This document shows positions 32,220 to 42,534 of a stretch of DNA of 64,000 nt, piece by piece. Source of the DNA: Adenophora triphylla var. japonica (taxonomy: Eukaryota > Streptophyta > Magnoliopsida > Asterales > Campanulaceae); NCBI GenBank assembly GCA_022495995.1, contig JAFEMH010004897.1, positions 1 through 64,000 on the forward strand. Direction: 5' to 3'. How positions within the stretch are numbered: the stretch's first letter is position 1; every line of letters starts with the position of its first letter. The notes beneath the pieces are model-generated. The model ran no database searches and had not been told where the DNA came from. It worked only from the letters and a program-made list of their open reading frames with translations. The translations under genes were made by a program, and so were the position numbers.

Positions 32220-34619
32220 GAAATAAAATAGTCTCTTAGTCAACTTTCGTAGGTTCTAGTACTTTCCTCTTTTAATCAAGTCCTCCTCGGACATTGTAAT
32301 TAATCTTAAATCTTCTATAAAAGAGTCTTTTTCTTTTCTTGCTAGACTTAAGGCATTATTTGCACACCTACATTACATTTAATGAAAAGGTTTTATTTTA
32401 TATGATCACTTGCATTGCTCAACAAATAATCTCTTGAAATAATTAACGTTCCAATTAATCGGTGTGAGAAAGTCAACTAATGTCTTCCCCATACACTTTC
32501 CTTACCCCACAAAAGGCCTCCATCAAGCCACACACTTTCCTTACCTCACAAAAGCCTTCATCAAACCAAACGCCTCCCAAATCATGTCCTCATCGTCACC
32601 TTGACCAAGTCAACGACGGCGGCAACATCAAGGAACAACAAAAGGTCACTCAGCATCAAAAAATTGACCCCATGTTGATAACAACCTAGGATCTTGCCTT
32701 CGACCTCAAGGGCATTAAGAAAGTTCAAGCAAGGGTTTGCCTTTGTCCTCAGGTGCTTAAAAAAAAAAAAAAAAAAAAAAGAGCAAGAGTGCAAAAAGAG
32801 TAATACCCAGCTAGGCTAAAAACCTTGAAAAGGGACGGCCTAGGCAAAAAACAGGGTTGCACATAAAAAAAAGGGAAGAAAAGGAAAAAAATATATAAAT
32901 AAAAAACAATAGTGCAAAAAAAAGAGTAATACCCAGCTATGCTAAAAACCCTGAAAAGAACAGTCTAGGCAAAAAACAGGGTTGCACATAAAAAAAAAAG
33001 AGAGTCAAAGCCCAAAGAATGAAACAATGGGGCGGTCAAAGCAAAGGCAGAAACATTTCATAAGCCCTTAGGCATATGTGAACCCTTTCTCACCTAATGA
33101 AAGACGAAAATCAGGAAGCAATTGAATTCGCCGTTCAAAAATGACTTGGTCAAGGAATCATCCCGAGGCCCATGCCTCATCATCCAACCTCCTCATATGA
33201 GCCTTTCCACTAAAGGAACCACAAATCCCATTTCCCAAAGCTAGACACAGTTTAGCCGAAGCCGAACTACGGCGACCTGAGCTCCTCACAGTGAGGGAAA
33301 CGTAGGCAACCAGAAATGATCCGGTCATAAGCATAATTAAATTCCAGAAAAATTCGGTCCCATCGAATGACCTTTCCCATAAACATATCCGAATTCCAGA
33401 AAATTTGGTCTCATCAGTGGCCTCTCCCATAAACATACTCATATCCCAAAAAACCCGATCTCATCAATGACCTCCTTATACACAAACTTTTCTTTCACAC
33501 CCAGTCAACCTTGATCCATGACATTGGTTAACTTTCTCCTCATGATTAATCAAAATGTGTGTTCATATCGAGATTAGTGGTTGAATAACCCGAACATTAA
33601 TAAAGGGTTTTAAGTAATCTTGTGATCATTGTAAATAAAACAAGTTTTTAGATGTCTTGACAAGTCTTCTCTTTCTACATCTTAGGAAAAATAGTGCTAA
33701 ACACTAATTTTCTGTCAGCAGGGGCTTTCATACACTTTTACAAACCTTTCTACACTGATACTCTCTCAAAAGAGTCAAAACCAAAGCGAGTTCTTGTGCC
33801 TACGTAGAGTAAGGCCATCAAAATAACACAAAATGGGGATCTATTCCCACCTTTCGAAAAGCATGCCCCTGAATGTATAAATTTCTAAAATTCCTCTCTT
33901 CCACATCTTCTTGCGGTTGACTGAGTGACTAAAGAAAATAAGAGAGCAAGTATGAAAGGATAGGTTTTTCCCTCTCCTGCTACAATTCGCATTAGGGCTG
34001 CCTAGAAACTCTTCAAGGTTGGGGCTTTGCGAAGCCATTTCTTTAGACTGGGGCTTCTTTGGTCATTTTTGGGGTCCACATCGGGTTCCTCGCTACGTCA
34101 CAACATGGATTCCGTCTTGTTCAGATCAACCTCAGGATCACTTTTGCAGTACCAATCAGATTGGGACTTTTGCTAGGTCATCAGTTGGAACTCCACCAAG
34201 TCACCTCTTTAAGCCGGGGCTTTGCAAAATTTTTCCTCAAATAGGGGATTCGATAAGTCACATCCACCCTTAGAAGAGAGGTTTAGTCACTTTGACATCA
34301 GCTTTAGTCTTTGACGTCAGCTTCAGGTGCCAATCAAGACCCGAGGTTTAAACCCAATCTCAGCCCAAGAGGGAATTCTGGTCCACGTTGACCACATCTC
34401 AGCAACAACACCAGTTCGGTCCACACCCAAAGGATACAACCCCATCCTCTCAAAACCTACATAAAAATCATTTTCCAAACACATTTCATATATACATCCT
34501 GGCCCAATTTTCGCCACAATTCCAAAAAAAATCACCCCGAGGCTCAAGTAACGTGCCAATTACTAATGATAATATTTTCTCTCAAAATCCCTCCGTTATT
34601 TCCGTTATAACAGAATAAC
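32220..34619 (+). other. Non-coding interior of the inner element, left part
   Basis: No pol-like frame. A unit of about 120-150 bp is duplicated at about 32785-32865 and 32910-32995 (TAATACCCAGCTA, GGCAAAAAACAGGGTTGCAC), separated by poly-A tracts. Short repeated phrases (CCGAATTCCAGAAAATT at about 33340-33430, CCTTACCCCACAAAAGCC) point to further old duplications. Confidence 0.6.
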
Positions 34620-35010
34620 CCCAGGTGACAGCCTCCGAATTGTCAAAACCCAACTTTAGCTACATGTATCTCCTAGATAGTGAAGTATGCTTTAGTTTTT
34701 CCAACTTAAGCTACCTCTATCTCTGATTCAAAAGAGATAGTGAAGTACGCTTTAGTTTTTCCAACTTAAGCTACCTCTATCTCTGATTCGAAAGAGATAA
34801 TGAAGTACGCTTTAGTTCTTCAACTTTAACTACCTCTATCTCTGGTTCGAAAGAGATAGTGAAGTACGCTTTATTTTCTAACTTTAGCTACCTCTATCTC
34901 CTCGATAGCGACGTAAGCTTTAGTTTCTTCAGGTGACAACCTCCATTAATTGTCAAATAAGGTGACAACCTCCATTAATTGTCAAATAGGGTGACTCCTC
35001 CATTAATCGT
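34620..35010 (+). repeat. Two families of stem-loop repeats
   Basis: Family A is five units of about 62 bp (about 34655-34925) with CTATCTC-loop-GAGATAG stems. The first and last units differ in sequence (TATCTCCTAGATA, CTATCTCCTCGATAG) yet still pair. Family B is four copies of TGACAACCTCCATTAATTGTCA-like units (about 34624, 34930, 34957 and 34989) whose ends TGACAA/TTGTCA are complementary; the divergent first copy keeps TGACA/TGTCA. Confidence 0.75.
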
Positions 35011-35049
35011 CAAAACCTCAAGGATCCTAGACATGTTCCTAGCTATCTA

Positions 35050-35345
35050 GTGATTACTTGAACTACGACCAAGGCTTGATTTCCCCGGGATACGTAGGTA
35101 GCCTTTCATAAAGGGCCAGCCATCCGACCGCAGTGGTCACCCCTTTCATTCATCGCTCCTCAGTGGTGAAGTAGCCTTTCATAAAGGTCCAGATACCTGA
35201 CCACATTGGTCACTCCCTTCATTTGGCACATTCCAGTAGGATCAGCCATTTGACCTCCTAGGTCACCTCATTTCCATCTTCATAGCAAGGGACCAGTTTC
35301 TCTTCGCCATTCCCTGATAAGGATCAGGCATGCGACCTCTTTAGT
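35050..35345 (+). repeat. Conserved ACTACGA/GATACGTAGG box and GACC stem-loops
   Basis: ACTACGACC...CTTGATTTCCCC..GGATACGTAGGTAGCC starts near 35061 and is followed by four copies of GACC-N5-GGTC stem-loops (35126, 35199, 35252; imperfect at 35334), each within a CATxxGACC context. The same box returns near 36948, 37072 and 37167 in this element. Such boxes are familiar from plant gypsy 3' regions. Confidence 0.65.
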
Positions 35346-35894
35346 CACTCAATTCCAATCCTTGACGGCAATTCCAGTCTAATTCCAAAGGTTCTGTAAA
35401 GTAGTTCAGGCTACCTCTGTCACGCGACAAACCTTGCCACTTGGCATACTAGGTCGTGTGACACCTTTAGCCAACATCAGACATCAGTGAACTGCAACAC
35501 TCTGCATTCCCCAGGGCACTCCCCGACTGATCAATTGCTGCAGCCATCATCCATCCATTTCTCAAATGTATGGGGAAGGGTTCATTCATCCCATATGCAC
35601 CCATACATACATGTACACACTCACCCGGTACATATACAAACCATGAATCCATTCAAACCATTCAATCAAGCCATCCACCATACCATACCCATTCCATTTT
35701 CCATTCTTAAGATAAACTCGTGCAATAAAAGAGCTAATAATGTATATACTAGTCTGATCTCGTACAAAAGCAGTGCATAGCAAAAATAGAATAGTTTAGG
35801 GTGTGTTTTCTCAAAAGGTACAATAAGCAAAAGTCATAATCTGATTTAAAAGCAACGCTGAACCATCTTCATCATCCTCCTCATCATCATCATC

Positions 35895-36935
35895 GAACTC
35901 TCTCGCGATCTCCGTTATTCCCGAATGAAGGAATAACATTTCGCTCTCTCGCCATCTCCGTTATTCCCGAATGAAGGAATAACATTTCGCTATCTTTCGA
36001 TCTCCGTTATTCCCGAATAAAGGAATAACATTTCGACCTCTCTCGTGATCTCCGTTATTCCCGAATGAAGGAATAACATTTCGCTATCTCGCGATCTCCA
36101 TTATTCCCGAATGAAGGAATAACATTTCGCTATCTTTCGATCTCCATTATTCTCGAATGAAGGAATAACATTTCGACCTCTCTCGCGATCTCCGTTATTC
36201 CCGAATGAAGGAATAACATTTTGCTATCTCTTTCGATCTCTGTTATTCCCGAATGAAGGAATAATATTTCGACCTTTTTCGATCTCCGTTATTCCCGAAT
36301 GAAGGAATAACATTTCGACCTCTCTCGCGATCTCCGTTATTCCCGAATGAAGGAATAACATTTCGCTATCTCTTTCGATCTCCGTTATCCCCAAATGAAG
36401 GAATAACATTTCGACCTTTTTCGATCTCCGTTATTCCCGAATGAAGGAATAACATTTCGATATCTCTTTCGATCTCTGTTATTCCCGAATGAAGGAATAA
36501 CATTTCGCTATCTCTTTCGATCTCCGTTATTCCCGAATGAAGGAATAACATTTCGACCCTTTTCGATCTCTGTTATTCCCGAATGAAGGAATAACATTTC
36601 GCTATTTCTTTCGATCTCCGTTATTCCCGAATGAAGGAATAACATTTCGACCTCTCTCGCGATCTCCGTTATTCCCAAATGAAGGAATAACATTTTGCTA
36701 TCTCTTTCGATCTCCGTTATTTCCGAATGAAGGAATAACATTTCAACCTTTTTAGATCTCCGTTATTCCCGAATGAAGGAATAACATTTCGCTATCTCTT
36801 TCGATCTCCGTTATTACCTAATGAAGAATAACATTTCGACCCTTTTCGATCTCCGTTATTCCCGAATGAAGGAATAACATTTCGCTATCTCTTTCAATCT
36901 ATGTTATTCCCGAATGAAGGAATAACATTTCGAAC
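35895..36935 (+). repeat. Array of 22 hairpin units of about 47 bp
   Basis: I count 22 copies of a unit with the core GTTATTCCCGAATGAAGG followed by AATAAC. GTTATTCC and GGAATAAC form an 8-bp stem around a CGAATGAA loop. Linkers alternate between CATTTCGCTATCTCTTTCGAT and CATTTCGACC(T)n forms. Minus-strand frames (LFLHSGITEIER repeated) are artefacts of the unit length. Confidence 0.9.
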
Positions 36936-37333
36936 CAGTAAAAGTTCGAACTACGATCCGACTTGATTCCCTCGTAGGGATACGTAGGAATCCTTTCTTT
37001 AAAGGTCCAGCCATTTGACCATTTCGGTCTTTCTTCGGCTTGAGGCACCGAAAGTTCTCACTCGTCCCGAACTACGATCTGGCTTGATTCCTCCAAGATA
37101 CGTAGGTAGCCTACTTTAGGTTCAGCAATTCATCACATATGACACCCCTTTCCCCAGCGGATTTCTGAACTACGATTATGGCTTGATTCCTATTCAGGAT
37201 ACGTAGGTAGACTTCCAAAGGTTCAGCCACTCGACCTCCTCGGTCACCCAATCCGTCTCGACAGTTTGCCAGATTAGATCCTTTTTTATCGACAACCCCA
37301 CTCACCCTGCAAGTGACGTTGCCAAGGGGCTTC
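36936..37333 (+). repeat. 3' boxes and polypurine tract of the inner element
   Basis: Three copies of the ACTACGAT..GGCTTGATTCC..GATACGTAGGTAG box (about 36948, 37072 and 37167) and GACC stem-loops at 37017 and 37233. CCAAGGGGCTTC immediately before the 3' LTR is the probable polypurine tract. Confidence 0.65.
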
Positions 37334-39095
37334 TGTAAGTACCCAAATCTGGCTCATGCCTTCTGGTTAAGTTACCCGGCAATTCCCAAACTTTCATAAA
37401 GTTCGAGGGCGATTCGGGAACTTTTCTAAACTTTCCAAGGGAGGAAGGACCTACCAAGAATATTAAATTTGGGCAGGATCTAGCTGAAAAGGGCCTTCTA
37501 GAATGCCACCTTGCATGTTTCTAGAAAAATCTGGGTCGACAGCAAATGTAGCCACGCGGCCTCTTTAGCCGCAAATGAAGCCACGCGGCCTCTTTCGCCT
37601 TTTTTCCAGCAGCCTATAAAAAGAGGCCTCCTCTACCCATTTTAGGGGAGAATTTTGAGTATTGTTATGCTGTCAAATTAAAAACCCGAATTTATAGCCC
37701 CTAAAAACACCCAAAAACCACCTCCCTCCTCTTCACAATCCATCCAAAGTCACTCCTTCCTTAGGAAAACTTCAAGGAAGATAGAGGAACACCACCATTG
37801 GTAACCTCTCCTTCCTTTATCTTTGATATATACTTGTTTTATTGTTATATTGCTCATTTGCTATTTATCTTGCCATTTCTTACTCTTATATGTGATTTAT
37901 TATCATAAAAATCAAGTCTTTACTATGTAAACATAATATTCCCCTTTCCCCTTATCACATGGGATTCATGGAAAATCCATCCCAAGGATGAACAATAAGA
38001 CCACAAATGGCTTGTTCTAGGGTGGATCCCTCACATGATGATGTGAAAAATGTCATCTTTATCATATAAAAATGTCATCTTTTTCATAAAAATGCCATCT
38101 TTACTTTCATAAATGTCATCCCCTTCCCATTGACCTTGCTTCCAAGAATTGTCCACCTAAAAGGTTCTTAAAGGACATAGGAAAGCCTTAAAGGTCTCCA
38201 CTTTATATTCCTAGTCTTAGCTTTCATAGTGTTCCTTACACATGCTTGCATAAAAATGTCATCTTTACTTTAAAAATGCATTCCCCCATGTCCCTCATGG
38301 TTGGATCACTCTCCAAGGATTGCCTAGTGACCTTCTTAAGGCACAAAAAGGCATAAATATCCAATCTTTATACCCCTCCCCTTAGTCCATTTGGTACTTG
38401 AAGCATCTCTTGGGGCGTAGCGGTGTAAAGGTCATATCTTTACATCATTTCCTCCATATAAAGATGCCATAGTCGGATATCCCTTTAGAAACGGATGAAC
38501 TTGAGCCCCTACATCTCCGATCATCACTTGAGACGAGCACAAATGTCCCTATCAAGCTCAAATTGTCTCAAGATGTAGGATTGATGGGCAAAGGTCCTTC
38601 CTTTCTAAAGAGTCTCATTCTTGGACTATAAAAAGAGGCGTCCCTATTTCGATCACATATGACCAAAAGTCACTTAATGATGATCGTAAGTCCAAGATGA
38701 CCACGGGATCAAAGTCCCGAACATATCAAAATCCAAGAAATCCCGAGCGATAACCAAACCATGGTTTATACGTCCGGAAGACCACTTGGCACATTCCCTC
38801 CTTTTCAAATCACACACACACACGAAAGCACAAAAGCAAGCATGAAAGTTGGATCTTGGAAGACTTGCTTCGGCAAGGCTCCTTGGGTGAACGCCAAACG
38901 TTCTTCCCAAGGGGTAACTTAACCTCCGAACCCTAATCCTTTTTTTCAAAGTTTTGAGGAAATCAAAATGGCGTGGCGACTTCGTTTTTCAATTTAAACC
39001 AGATGTCTTCAAACCGATGTGAGGCGGTGATCCCTTACACGAGAAAGAGGTTCAACACAAAAAAAAGCACCGCAATCTTGGGAACCACATTCACA
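37334..39095 (+). repeat. 3' LTR of the inner gypsy element
   Basis: 1762 bp from TGTAAGTACCCAAATC to CCACATTCACA; TATA-like CTATAAAAAGAGG at 37614-37626. The U3 part (about 37400-37610) has a CCACGCGGCCTCTTT repeat and hardly resembles the 5' LTR there, while the terminal third does. Confidence 0.9.
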
Positions 39096-39552
39096 GGCCT
39101 AACACGCAAATGACGAGATAGGAAAATCAGTCTCCTCGGCTTACCTGCAAGCAGTTGTAACAATCCTATTCAAACAAGGATTCAGCAGTCACAATCTTAT
39201 CAGAATTATAACTACCTCCTACAATACCGATCAAATAAGGATTCCTTAACAGATATAATCTTCCTAAGATTATATCTTATCTCTTTACAGTTCAAGTTCA
39301 ACATGGATTCTGTCAATCCATCCTTATAAATACAAGCCATATAGGACATTATTTGTTACGTGACTTTTTACATACAGAAACTCTGTCAATTTAGTTTCTC
39401 ATCACAAAATCGAGACTTATTCTCACGCCGAAGGGCCTTCGCCGGTCAAGCCCCGGCTTAGTTTACGTGTTCTCTCTTATTTTCAGGCCTAGCAATCGTC
39501 GAAGCAAACGATCGCTTAGATTTGGGCTGATTTGACGATTTTGGCATCATCA
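39096..39552 (+). repeat. 3' LTR of the outer gypsy element, second half
   Basis: Continues from GGCCTAACACGCAAATGACG and matches 19003-19464 with about 2 percent differences by eye. TATA box at 39325-39332. Ends GGCATCATCA at 39552, followed by target duplication ATTTA. Confidence 0.9.
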
Positions 39553-39557
39553 ATTTA

Positions 39558-40086
39558 AATGAAGGGACATAAGATAATAAAATGTTAATAAATAAAAATA
39601 TATCAACATGGTTGATCGTTTGGAATTTGGGGCCTAAGGTAAGGCATGCTTTTTGGTCGGGGCCCTTTAATTCCCTTCACGAGCAACAATGTTAAAGCAT
39701 TCTCGAATATTTATCTCTATATTTTTTCATCTTTCGTCATTCTTTCTATTTGGTGTCTTCGTTTCATATTTTTCTTAAGTTTTAGCATTCTTAAACAGTT
39801 GTTGAATCATAAAAAACCAACGAGACTTATAACATTTTATCGATAAAAATATCGAGTTTTGGGCTTAAAAAGACACACACACCTCAATATATATATAATC
39901 CTTGAATCGTTGAAATACAATAATATCTTGGTATAAAACTCTAAATATTTTATATGTACAGCAAATGTACAAATTTGGGAGACCTAAAATTCATCGAATT
40001 TCGGGGACCCAATACAACCATCTTAGTGGTCTTGTGTATTGGACTGGGCCCTGAATTTTGACTTCGAATAGCTACTTTTTTACCAA
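39558..40086. other. Intergenic sequence
   Basis: AT-rich, with no recognised gene or element ends. It is the right flank of the outer gypsy insertion. Confidence 0.45.
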
Positions 40087-40250
40087 TCTATAGTATAAAT
40101 GGCAACAAGCCATGAACAGTTCAATCAACAGTTTCAAATGTCAAATTTTCCATTTTGCCCTTACTAAGTTGTCCCTTTCCCATTTTGCTCTTTAAAAAAA
40201 TTAAATTAAAAATAAAAAAACACGTGTCCTCGGACACGGGCTTTTACTAG
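40087..40250 (+). mobile_element. Short non-autonomous Helitron
   Basis: Starts TCTATAGTATAAATGG after an A (40086). Ends with a perfect 7-bp hairpin (CGTGTCC-TC-GGACACG), then GGCTTTTACTAG, and is followed by T (40251). A 5' TC, a 3' CTAG preceded by a hairpin about 10 bp away, and insertion between A and T are the Helitron hallmarks. At 164 bp it has no coding room. Confidence 0.85.
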
Positions 40251-40528
40251 TTTCGTTATAATACTAAGATTATAATTTTCAAAAACATCCCTATTTAAAT
40301 GAGCGGTCCCACCATCATCATAGTCTAATAATTTTCAAATTACAAAAATAATTAAGGCAATTTAATAAATAAGAATCTATTATTCATTGCTTCTTGTTAA
40401 TTACCTAACACACTCACATTCTACTTCATAGGTTGATATGATTCATAAATTAATTAATCACACTCACTTAATTTTCATACTATGACTGCACATTGACAAC
40501 TAGCTTTTTTATTGTTTTATATGAACAT
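40251..40528. other. AT-rich intergenic sequence
   Basis: Left flank of the large copia element. No gene or repeat ends recognised. Confidence 0.45.
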
Positions 40529-40893
40529 TGTTATAATATATTATTGTGTGGATTTCCTTTGTATCGAAAGCTTACAAGAGAAGCTTTGGAAGATAAGCTT
40601 TCGCGAAGCTTATTAATCAAGCTTTGTAAATATCTTCAGGAAAAATTACAAATGAAGCTTTGTAAATATCTTCAGCAAGCTTACAAGGGAAGCCTTAATA
40701 AAGGATAGTGTTTATCCTTGTGAGAGATTATACATGAAGCCAATTTTCATCTACAAATATTATGCCTTATTTTTCATTTTATGGATCTCAAAAGTTACTG
40801 ACTTCTATCTTTCTCTCTTGTATACTTCTCCTATAATAGTCTTGAAATAAAATAGTTCTATAATTGTGCTCTTAGTTATTCAGTTTTTTAACA
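40529..40893 (+). repeat. 5' LTR of the old copia element
   Basis: Direct match to 60461-60795 through AAGCTTTGGAAGATAAGCTT and CTTCTCCTATAA. Contains repeated AAGCTTTGTAAATATCTTCA units (about 40618-40680). Followed by CGTTATCAACACGACTTCG, the leader form usual after the LTR in this kind of copia element. Confidence 0.85.
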
Positions 40894-41006
40894 CGTTATC
40901 AACACGACTTCGTTCTAGTTCCACATCCTGAGCTATTGTCACAGAAGTAGGTACGGTATCGGTAAGATATACCTAATCTCTTTTCAAGTTATTTCAAAAT
41001 TTTATA

Positions 41007-41886
41007 ATGTCAAATCTCACGAAACTTGACTTTGTATCTCTTGATATTACGGGTAAGAACTACTTATCATGTACTCCCTCCGTCCTGCTTGAAACTGCAC
41101 AGTTATTGTTTGCGCGGGGATTAAGGAAAAAAATAATGATATAAATATTGTGAGTGTAAAAGTAAAATAGGAGAGAGAATGAGTGAAGGGAATAGTAAAT
41201 TATAATGGTGTTGTGAGTATTAAAATAATGTAGGAGAGAGAATGAGTGGAGGAAATAGTAAAGATTCTTTGCCATTTTAGAAAGTGTGCAATTTGTAATG
41301 GGACGCCCAATGAGGAAAGTGTGCAATTTGTAGCGGGACGGAGGGAGTATCTTAGATGCAGAAATTCATTTAAATGCCTTGGGTCTGAGAGATACCATCA
41401 AGAAAGGAAATAATGCCTCAATGCAAGAACGTGCTAATGCAATAATTTTTCTCTAACATCATGTCCACGAAGAACTAAAAACAAAATATCTCATCGTAAA
41501 AGATCCACTCGTATTTTGGGGCAATTTAAAAGAAAGGTATGATCATCAAAAATTTGTTGTTCTCCCAAAAGCACACTATGAGTGGATTCATTTACGCTTG
41601 CAAGATTTTAAAACCATAAGTGAATATAATTCTGCAATGTTTAAAATTACATCACAGTTAAAATTATGTGGGAAAAGAATTACAAATAGATATGCTAGAG
41701 AAAACTTTCTCCACTTTTCATGCCTCAAATATGCTCCTGCAGCAGCAATATCGAGAAAAATATTTTAAAGGTATTCTGAATTGATCTTATGTATTCTTGT
41801 GGCTGAGCAAAATAATGAGATCTTACTGAAAAACCACGACGCCCACCCCCACTGGCTCCACTCCTTTCCCTGAAGTGAACGCGAGT
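41007..41886 (+). pseudogene. Copia gag, first part
   Basis: ATG at 41007 (MSNLTKLDFVSLDITGKNYL). The frame is interrupted by the MITE at 41074-41347, then continues LDAEIHLNALGLRDTIKKGN, KYLIVKDPLVFWGNLKERYD and LPKAHYEWIHLRLQDFKT, with stops (for example TAA near 41452) and frameshifts. It is cut at 41886 by the CACTA-type terminus and resumes at 47597. Confidence 0.8.
41074..41347. mobile_element. Stowaway-like MITE inside copia gag
   Basis: Termini CTCCCTCCGTCCTGCTTG and CGGGACGGAGGGAG with TA on both sides (41072-41073, 41348-41349). An internal second AAAGTGTGCAATTTGTA block near the right end is a partial duplication of the terminus. Confidence 0.88.
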
Positions 41887-42375
41887 CACTACAAGGAAAA
41901 ATCGTTTTAGAGATGGCAAATTCTGTAGCTAAAATGAAGATTTTGTCTCTAAATCGTGTTTAGAGACAGATTTGTTCCATATCTAATTTGTGGGTACAGG
42001 TTGGTCGCTAAATTGGGCGTCGTTGTTTTGTAGCTGTTTTAGAGACAGATATGTCCATCTCTAAATTAGAGACATATATGTCCGTCTCTAATTTAGAGAC
42101 AGATATGTATGTCTCTAATTTAGAAATAGATATGTTCGTCTCTAATTTAGAAACAGACATATCCGTCTCTAATTTAGAGACGTACATATCCGTCTCTAAA
42201 TTGGTGACGTACATATATGTCTCTAAAACAGATACAAAACAGCGACGCCAAATTTAGCGACCACCCTGCACCCACAGATTAGCTACGGAACAAATCTGTC
42301 TCTAAACACGATTTAGAGATAGAATCTTCATTTTGGCTACAGAATTTGCCGTCTATAAAACACATTTTCCTTATA

Positions 42376-42378
<3 letters not shown>
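41887..42378. mobile_element. Foldback-like CACTA MITE
   Basis: Almost the whole 492 bp is one inverted repeat: the left arm (CACTACAAGGAAAA ... GTTTTGTAGCTG) pairs with the right arm (CAGATACAAAACAGCG ... TTTTCCTTATAGTG) over about 150 bp or more, with GTCTCTAATTTAGAGACA-type palindromes between. It has CACTA-type termini on both sides and could transpose alone. It is the same family as 2728-3104. Confidence 0.75.

Positions 42379-42434
<56 letters not shown>
42379..42434. repeat. (TA)n microsatellite
   Basis: TA run directly after the foldback element's right terminus. Confidence 0.9.
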
Positions 42435-42437
<3 letters not shown>

Positions 42438-42534
42438 CTACTAAAATACACTTATAAATAACCTTATATTGAAAAAACGGTCATATACATCAATTAACAA
42501 TGTCAAAATACCACTACTAAAATGTAATTGATAG

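Larger units (their letters stand above)
26450..39095 (+). mobile_element. Inner gag-only gypsy element (TR-GAG type)
   Basis: 12,646 bp, TG...CA ends, target duplication GGCCT at 26445-26449 and 39096-39100. LTRs are 26450-28220 and 37334-39095. The primer site starts directly after the 5' LTR (TTTGGTGACTCTGCTGGGGA at 28222), the form common in Tat/Ogre-like elements. The only recognisable gene is a broken gag (about 30606-32219). Nothing resembling protease, reverse transcriptase, RNase H or integrase lies in the 5 kb after it, which is instead made of repeats. A long LTR element with gag but no pol fits the TR-GAG class. Confidence 0.9.
18566..39552 (+). mobile_element. Outer gypsy element, split by an inner element
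   Basis: TG...CA ends with target duplication ATTTA at 18561-18565 and 39553-39557. LTRs are 18566-19464 (899 bp) and 26008-26449 plus 39101-39552 (894 bp after removing the insert). The primer-site region after the 5' LTR (TTGGTTCCATTGCCGG at 19466) resembles the Asp-tRNA type of Athila/Tat elements with changes. A purine-rich tract (AGAAAGTCAGGGGCAC) precedes the 3' LTR at 26008. Inside lie a sense gag fragment (19805-20190), a foreign LTR (20194-21877) and an antisense multi-exon gene (22463-25384). No protease, reverse transcriptase or integrase is present, so the element is non-autonomous. Confidence 0.9.

Noticed and set aside
36224..36741. Minus-strand ORFs reading LFLHSGITEIER repeats
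   Set aside because: The peptide repeats only mirror the DNA repeat, whose average length keeps a frame open for short distances. No start context or homology.
35895..36935. Regular short repeats resembling a CRISPR array
   Set aside because: Eukaryotic retroelement context, the linkers are also repetitive, and there are no cas genes. It is a tandem hairpin array.
42008..42257. ORFs on both strands encoding repeated KLETDMSVS-like peptides
   Set aside because: Artefacts of the palindromic GTCTCTAATTTAGAGACAGA subterminal motifs.
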